From IMG/VR virus record IMGVR_UViG_3300030098_001191, positions 1 to 26,924 of that record: DNA of 26,924 nucleotides. One strand, written 5' to 3'. This stretch comes from a virus. The notes under the pieces are model-generated. The model did not search any database, was not told where the DNA came from, and saw only the letters and a program-made list of their open reading frames with translations. Every line of letters starts with the position of its first letter. Within the stretch, counting starts at the first letter, position 1. Shown piece after piece: positions 24,768-26,924 of this stretch. The translations under genes were made by a program, and so were the position numbers.

Positions 24768-24935
24768 ATGTTACTGAACAAAGAACAATTAGCAATGAAT
24801 TTATGTTATCTTGCTAAGGATGATTACAGTCTATTAAATGAGATCATCGTTGATTATGTTATGAACAAAATTGATAACAATGAGTTCAATCATTACGAGG
24901 ATTACGTTAACACTGAGATGAGGTCAATTCACTGA
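24768..24935 (+). CDS. small early protein of unknown function, 55 aa
   Basis: ATG 24768 has an SD-like TGAGGT (24755-24760) and lies 28 bases after the -10 box of promoter 1. The 55-residue product is acidic (many Asp and Glu), probably helical, with Asn/Tyr-rich patches and no signal peptide. The stop codon lies in the stem of the terminator at 24921-24943, so this is a single-gene transcript unit or one with controlled read-through. The promoter, SD and terminator strongly support expression. Early proteins of this size in T7-like phages often bind and alter host proteins, but here the role is unknown. It has the same length as the gene behind promoter 2 but no clear similarity to it. Confidence 0.72.
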   Translation: MLLNKEQLAMNLCYLAKDDYSLLNEIIVDYVMNKIDNNEFNHYEDYVNTEMRSIH

Positions 24936-24943
24936 CCTTTTTT
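24921..24943 (+). terminator. intrinsic terminator after the first early gene
   Basis: AGGTCA (24921-24926) pairs with TGACCT (24933-24938) around a 6-base loop and runs into a stretch of six T. The TGA of the upstream gene is inside the second arm. The stem is short, so read-through into the gene at 24987 is likely in part. Confidence 0.72.
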
Positions 24944-24950
24944 ATTACTA

Positions 24951-24986
24951 ACTGTACACTCACTAATTAACACAAACCGTACCATC
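24951..24986 (+). promoter_or_regulatory. repeated leader element, copy a
   Basis: The segment contains TGTACACTCACTAATTAA followed by CACAAACC and reaches the ATG at 24987. It has no SD. Related sequences precede the starts at 25647, 25865 and 26270 and the tRNA at 26155. It may be an mRNA leader, a processing site or a phage RNA polymerase promoter. Confidence 0.55.
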
Positions 24987-25256
24987 ATGAAACTATCAAG
25001 AATCGGATACAATCAGACTCTAGTTGTTCTCAACAATGACGTTGAAATATTCTTCAGTTATGATACACCAGTTGCTGGAAGATCTGCTGATTTAGAATAT
25101 TTTAAAACTGATACATTTTATAGCAAAACAACATCGAGACACATTAATAAATATCTCGATACTATAAACAATGTCAGTGTAATTCCTCAAGAGGTTATTG
25201 ATAATCTATCGATGGAATTACCAGCTAATATAACATCAACTGAGCACAACAGTTAA
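24987..25256 (+). CDS. small phage protein of unknown function, 89 aa
   Basis: The ATG follows leader copy a, without an SD. The pattern SYDTPVAGRS near residue 24 and YSKTTSRHINKYL near residue 45 recalls a family of small phage proteins with an SYxTPVA ... YSxTTSxHINKxL signature, which I believe is DUF8033, though the number is from memory. No function is known for that family. The sequence is mostly beta-type in the first half, with no membrane or secretion signal. It lies just after the terminator of the first early gene, and its expression may depend on read-through or on the leader element. The following 14-base inverted repeat copy starts just before its stop. Confidence 0.68.
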   Translation: MKLSRIGYNQTLVVLNNDVEIFFSYDTPVAGRSADLEYFKTDTFYSKTTSRHINKYLDTINNVSVIPQEVIDNLSMELPANITSTEHNS

Positions 25257-25267
25257 TGATAGTAACT
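25254..25267 (-). repeat. 14-bp inverted repeat, right copy
   Basis: TAATGATAGTAACT is the exact reverse complement of 24667-24680 and covers the stop codon of the 89-aa gene. With the left copy it frames a 600-base module. Confidence 0.65.
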
Positions 25268-25298
25268 CACAGTCAATCCGCTGCACTAAGTATAATGA

Positions 25299-25311
25299 TT
25301 ACAGAATGTAA
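25299..25311. promoter_or_regulatory. operator-like inverted repeat TTACA-N3-TGTAA, copy 2
   Basis: TTACA GAA TGTAA ends exactly 17 bases before the -35 box of promoter 2. Copy 1 at 24681-24693 has the same arms and the same spacing to promoter 1, and the 17 bases between are also similar (CGATnTAT ... TTnTAC). A shared regulator is likely. Confidence 0.55.
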
Positions 25312-25328
25312 CGATGTATCATTTGTAC

Positions 25329-25357
25329 TTGACTTTTCACCGATTATGTGCTATACT
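25329..25357 (+). promoter_or_regulatory. sigma70-type promoter 2 (extended -10)
   Basis: TTGACT (25329-25334), a 17-base spacer, TGC and then TATACT (25352-25357). It is a near-duplicate of promoter 1 and drives the ORF at 25390, which has a strong SD (GAGGAG, 25375-25380). Confidence 0.83.
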
Positions 25358-25389
25358 AATAGTATAAAACAATCGAGGAGTAATCACTC

Positions 25390-25557
25390 ATGAAAACTAA
25401 TAACAAACTCATTCCAATCTTCAACGGTTCAGTATTAGTGAACGAGACAGCATTACATGATCAAGCTATCATGAATGTATTGAAATCTTCTTCACTAAAT
25501 AACTTTGAATACAAGTCAATTGATTCTAGTTATTATAACATCTCTGATAGAGATTAG
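25390..25557 (+). CDS. small early protein of unknown function, 55 aa
   Basis: Promoter 2 and the SD GAGGAG (25375-25380) lead directly to ATG 25390. The 55-residue product has a short beta-type N-terminus (KLIPIFNGSVLV) and a Ser/Asn/Tyr/Asp-rich C-terminus. There is no signal peptide, membrane segment or known motif. The TAG stop is also the first three bases of the acceptor-like stem of the tRNA-like element at 25555-25602, so translation and folding of that RNA would interfere. I do not recognise a family. Strong expression signals make it a good candidate for an early host-takeover protein, but that is inference from position. Confidence 0.68.
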   Translation: MKTNNKLIPIFNGSVLVNETALHDQAIMNVLKSSSLNNFEYKSIDSSYYNISDRD

Positions 25558-25602
25558 CCTGATGTTTAAGACATTTAGTAGGTGCAATTCCTACCCAGGT
25601 TA
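25555..25602 (+). ncRNA. 48-nt tRNA-like element (acceptor-like stem, short arm, T-arm)
   Basis: TAGCCTG (25555-25561) pairs with CAGGTTA (25596-25602), 7 bp with one G-T. Inside, ATGT/ACAT makes a 4-bp arm with a 5-base loop, and GTAGG/CCTAC makes a 5-bp T-arm with loop TGCAATT, close to the tRNA T-loop. There is no D-arm and no proper anticodon arm. The first three bases are the stop codon of the gene before. It is followed by a hairpin and leader like those after the true tRNA. It may be a deleted tRNA, a tRNA mimic or a processing signal. Confidence 0.45.
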
Positions 25603-25621
25603 TTGATACTTTATGTATCAA
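25603..25621 (+). other. hairpin after tRNA-like element
   Basis: TTGATAC pairs with GTATCAA around a 5-base loop, a perfect 7-bp stem directly after the tRNA-like element. It has no T-run and so is not a standard terminator. The hairpin at 26228-26245 after the true tRNA has the matching place, with paired changes in the stem. Confidence 0.65.
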
Positions 25622-25628
25622 ATTGTCC

Positions 25629-25646
25629 AACTAATTAACACAAACT
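25629..25646 (+). promoter_or_regulatory. repeated leader element, copy b
   Basis: AACTAATTAACACAAACT ends directly before ATG 25647 and shares CTAATTAACACAAAC with copy a. There is no SD. It is preceded by TTGTCC, as copy e is preceded by CTGTCC. Confidence 0.55.
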
Positions 25647-25829
25647 ATGTGGTACCTTGTTCAACAAGATCCAGGCGAAACTGTCGCTCTTGGATGTTAT
25701 GAAGACTACGAAAAAGCTAAGTTTGTATTAATGAACAAGCAAAGATTTAATAGTCATTGTTTCTATGAAATCTTGCATAGTTCGGACTTAATGTATCAAG
25801 TTCCTTATGAGAATTTGGTAACTAACTAA
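25647..25829 (+). CDS. small protein of unknown function, 60 aa
   Basis: A 60-codon ORF whose ATG directly follows leader copy b. The product starts MWYLVQQDPGE, is rich in Tyr, Glu, Asn and Val, and looks like a small globular alpha/beta protein, with EDYEKAKFVLMNKQRF as a probable helix. There is no signal peptide or membrane segment, and I recognise no family. Support for translation comes from the repeated leader and the spacing to the next gene, which has the same kind of leader. It would be made from read-through of promoter 2 unless the leader is itself a promoter. Confidence 0.55.
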   Translation: MWYLVQQDPGETVALGCYEDYEKAKFVLMNKQRFNSHCFYEILHSSDLMYQVPYENLVTN

Positions 25830-25864
25830 CACAAACTGTACACTCACTATTTATCACAATCACC
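25821..25864 (+). promoter_or_regulatory. repeated leader element, copy c (double)
   Basis: ACTAACTAACACAAAC is followed by TGTACACTCACTATTTATCA and a short tail up to ATG 25865, so both halves of the leader motif occur one after the other. The second half shares TGTACACTCACTA with copy a. The first bases overlap the end of the 60-aa gene. Confidence 0.55.
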
Positions 25865-26098
25865 ATGCAATCACTCAACGTTAAATCTTCTGCCGTTAAC
25901 CAGCTAAATGTTGACGAACTCGAAAGAATCGCTCAAGTTGAATTCACAAACGGTAAGAAGTATACATACTTTGATGTAGCATCTGATGCAATTCGTGAGC
26001 TATTGTTTAACTCTAAGCCTGATACATCTATAGGCAAATGGGTTAACACTAATTTACTAAATGCTGAAAGACCTTATCAATTAGGCTTCACTGATTAG
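25865..26098 (+). CDS. KTSC-domain protein, 77 aa
   Basis: The 77-residue product is almost entirely a KTSC-type domain: VKSSAVNQL at the start, RIAQVEFTNGKKYTYFDV in the middle and a C-terminal helix with IGKWVNTNLL, matching the family layout SS-x-I, V-x-F-x-x-G-x-x-Y-x-Y, G-x-x-x-N. KTSC domains occur alone in many phages and bacteria and at the C-terminus of some lysyl-tRNA synthetases. Their role is unclear, and nucleic-acid binding has been suggested. A tRNA-Asp gene begins 57 bases after this gene. The start is set by leader copy c, and no SD is seen. Confidence 0.7.
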   Translation: MQSLNVKSSAVNQLNVDELERIAQVEFTNGKKYTYFDVASDAIRELLFNSKPDTSIGKWVNTNLLNAERPYQLGFTD

Positions 26099-26101
26099 TC
26101 T

Positions 26102-26127
26102 CACTAATTAACATTCACAATCGCACG
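26102..26127 (+). promoter_or_regulatory. repeated leader element, copy d, before the tRNA
   Basis: CACTAATTAACATTCACAAT followed by CGCACG links the leader motif to a 14-base string TTCACAATCGCACG (26114-26127). The same 14 bases occur at 26900-26913 near the window end. This copy lies 27 bases before the tRNA, not before a start codon. Confidence 0.5.
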
Positions 26128-26154
26128 GCTAAGTAACATTAACTGTGCTTTCCT

Positions 26155-26225
26155 GGAGCTATAGATTAACGGTTAAATCATGTGCCTGTCACGCATAAGA
26201 TAAGGGTTCAATTCCCTTTAGCTCC
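26155..26225 (+). tRNA. tRNA-Asp (anticodon GTC)
   Basis: A full cloverleaf fits 71 bases. The acceptor GGAGCTA / TAGCTCC is perfect (7 bp). The D-arm is GATT/AATC with a loop containing GG. The anticodon stem is TGTGC/GCATA with loop CTGTCAC (T33, anticodon GTC, A37). The variable loop has 4 bases, and the T-arm AAGGG/CCCTT has loop TTCAATT. The 3' CCA is not encoded and the discriminator is G. It decodes GAC and GAT, which are frequent in the phage genes here. A hairpin follows 2 bases later. Confidence 0.93.
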
Positions 26226-26227
26226 GT

Positions 26228-26245
26228 TGACACTAATATGTGTCA
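26228..26245 (+). other. hairpin after tRNA-Asp
   Basis: TGACAC pairs with GTGTCA around TAATAT, starting 2 bases after the tRNA discriminator base. With no T-run it is not a standard terminator. Its counterpart at 25603-25621 has GATAC/GTATC in place of GACAC/GTGTC, so a base pair has changed on both sides. A role in 3' processing is possible. Confidence 0.65.
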
Positions 26246-26247
26246 TT

Positions 26248-26269
26248 CTGTCCACTATTTAACAACAAC
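26248..26269 (+). promoter_or_regulatory. repeated leader element, copy e
   Basis: CTGTCCACTATTTAACAACA and two more bases reach ATG 26270. It shares the CTGT ... CACTA-TTAACA skeleton with copies a-c. There is no SD before the ATG. The A/C-rich end should be free of RNA structure. Confidence 0.5.
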
Positions 26270-26719
26270 ATGAGCAAACAGTTTGAATCAGCTTATGACG
26301 AAATCATTGAGACAATTGATTACAAGGAAGCAAAGGAAATCGTTGATCATGGTTGTCAATCTGGTGTGTGCAGCCAATACATATATTATGCTGACACCAT
26401 CAAGTTCTTTGATAACTATGAAGAAGAGATTACCGACTACATTATTACCTGTTGCGGTTCTGAGATCTTAGCTAACATTTTCTTAGATAATAATTGCAGC
26501 ATTGATATGTATAAAAACGAGGCAACTTGGTGCTACATTGAGTTAATTTGTTCTCAAATCGTTGACAAGTATGAGTATGAATCTACAACATGTGAAGAAT
26601 TATCTGATTTAGATGATGATGAATCAATCAAATTGTATGCTGATTATTCTAAAGAAGAAAAGCAAGCAATTATTGACTCTGATTGGGGTAAAAAACATTT
26701 AGTTTTTGTTAACGCATGA
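26270..26719 (+). CDS. strongly acidic early protein, 149 aa
   Basis: ATG 26270 after leader copy e is chosen over GTG 26240, which would read through the hairpin. The 149-residue protein has about 34 Asp/Glu, 11 Lys and no Arg, and about eight Cys. The pattern HGCQSGVCSQYIYYADTIKF then FFDNYEEEI recalls a phage hypothetical family (HGCxSG ... IYYxDTxxFF), possibly DUF7222, from memory. It ends with a DWGKKHLVFVNA tail. Strong acidity in an early gene is also a feature of DNA-mimic proteins such as T7 Ocr, but no sequence link to these is seen. The stop overlaps the next ATG (ATGA). Confidence 0.75.
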   Translation: MSKQFESAYDEIIETIDYKEAKEIVDHGCQSGVCSQYIYYADTIKFFDNYEEEITDYIITCCGSEILANIFLDNNCSIDMYKNEATWCYIELICSQIVDKYEYESTTCEELSDLDDDESIKLYADYSKEEKQAIIDSDWGKKHLVFVNA

Positions 26720-26793
26720 CTTCATTCGTTGTCTTAATTTGTATCATCATTCTTCTTTATATATTCTTGAAGAATACAATCAACCATCCATGA
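26716..26793 (+). CDS. possible 25-aa membrane microprotein
   Basis: ATG 26716 overlaps the stop of the acidic protein (ATGA). The 25 codons give a short N-terminus, a strong hydrophobic helix (FVVLICIIILLYIF) and a small polar tail, ending in TGA that overlaps another ATG at 26790. The hydrophobic run and the stop-start overlap support real, coupled translation, but at this size chance is possible. It would insert in the inner membrane. I do not recognise it. Confidence 0.4.
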   Translation: MTSFVVLICIIILLYIFLKNTINHP

Positions 26794-26820
26794 TTCACTC
26801 TCTAAATATAGTAGCATCCA

Positions 26821-26924
26821 ATGGGTAAGACATGCTTTCTTACAACAATCATTGAGTATAAGTCTACTTTATTTACTGAGTGGTTCTTATCACTCTCTTT
26901 TCACAATCGCACGCCTTATGTGTA
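26821..26924 (+). CDS. possible partial ORF running off the window
   Basis: An open frame from ATG 26821 (MGKTCFLTTIIEYKS) continues to the end of the window. A 12-codon ORF from ATG 26790 precedes it. There is no SD, and the frame passes through the 14-base repeat TTCACAATCGCACG (26900-26913), which elsewhere is non-coding and lies before a tRNA. It may be non-coding. Confidence 0.2.
   Translation, partial: MGKTCFLTTIIEYKSTLFTEWFLSLSFHNRTPYV
26900..26913 (+). repeat. second copy of TTCACAATCGCACG
   Basis: This is an exact 14-base match to 26114-26127, which precedes the tRNA-Asp. The window ends 11 bases later, so what follows cannot be seen. Confidence 0.6.

Noticed and set aside
24951-24986. 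Leader motif as a plain T7 promoter
   Set aside because: ACTCACTA matches the T7 promoter core, but the initiating GGG and the upstream AT-rich TAATAC block are missing. I keep it as a repeated element of unknown role, not as a called promoter.
25530-25602. Full-length tRNA ending at the T-arm of 25578-25594
   Set aside because: I looked upstream for a D-arm and a longer acceptor partner in the coding end of the 55-aa gene and found no consistent cloverleaf. Only the compact 48-nt fold pairs well.
24610-26924. CTTATGTGTA at 24610-24619 and at the very end of the window as a terminal direct repeat
   Set aside because: Only 10 bases match and the window stops there, so chance is likely. It cannot be judged without the next bases.

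Overview
This window is part of a T7-like (short-tailed, podovirus-type) bacteriophage genome. It runs from the 3' half of the major capsid gene, through the virion and packaging genes, into what looks like the early region. The late gene order matches T7: capsid (gp10), tail tubular proteins gp11 and gp12, internal virion proteins gp13-gp16, tail fibre (gp17), a holin-like gene, small terminase, large terminase (gp19). The AT-rich DNA, the style of the proteins between fibre and terminase, the S74-type fibre and the 2OG-Fe(II) oxygenase gene point to a marine phage, most likely of picocyanobacteria (Prochlorococcus or Synechococcus). The host is an inference. No photosynthesis gene is present to prove it.

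Layout. 1-963: end of the capsid gene, two tiny ORFs and a strong intrinsic terminator, placed like T-phi of T7. 984-13162: tail tube and ejectosome genes, tightly packed or overlapping. 13168-16833: a 1221-residue fibre with repeats, a beta-helix-like region and a C-terminal self-cleaving chaperone. 16833-18690: small membrane, secreted and unknown proteins, probably for lysis or the envelope, including two secreted proteins in overlapping frames. 18692-23443: small terminase, a very basic small protein, an unknown protein, a protein with a WHH/HNH-type nuclease motif, and the large terminase. 23444-24424: a hairpin terminator, a small membrane protein and a 2OG-Fe(II) oxygenase. 24425-24767: a gene-free junction with two mutually inverted GC-rich palindromes. 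24768-26924: an early-type region of very small genes with two near-duplicate sigma70 promoter/operator modules, a repeated leader that lacks a Shine-Dalgarno sequence, one tRNA-Asp and a 48-nt tRNA-like element.

All genes are on the + strand. The late block makes the particle and packages DNA. The early-type block has host-type promoters and probably acts first on the infected cell. The most unusual part is the early block. The true tRNA and the shortened tRNA-like element are each followed by the same covarying hairpin and leader, which suggests a repeated RNA-processing or expression cassette. The nuclease-like gene between the terminase subunits and the overlapping secreted ORFs are also worth checking.
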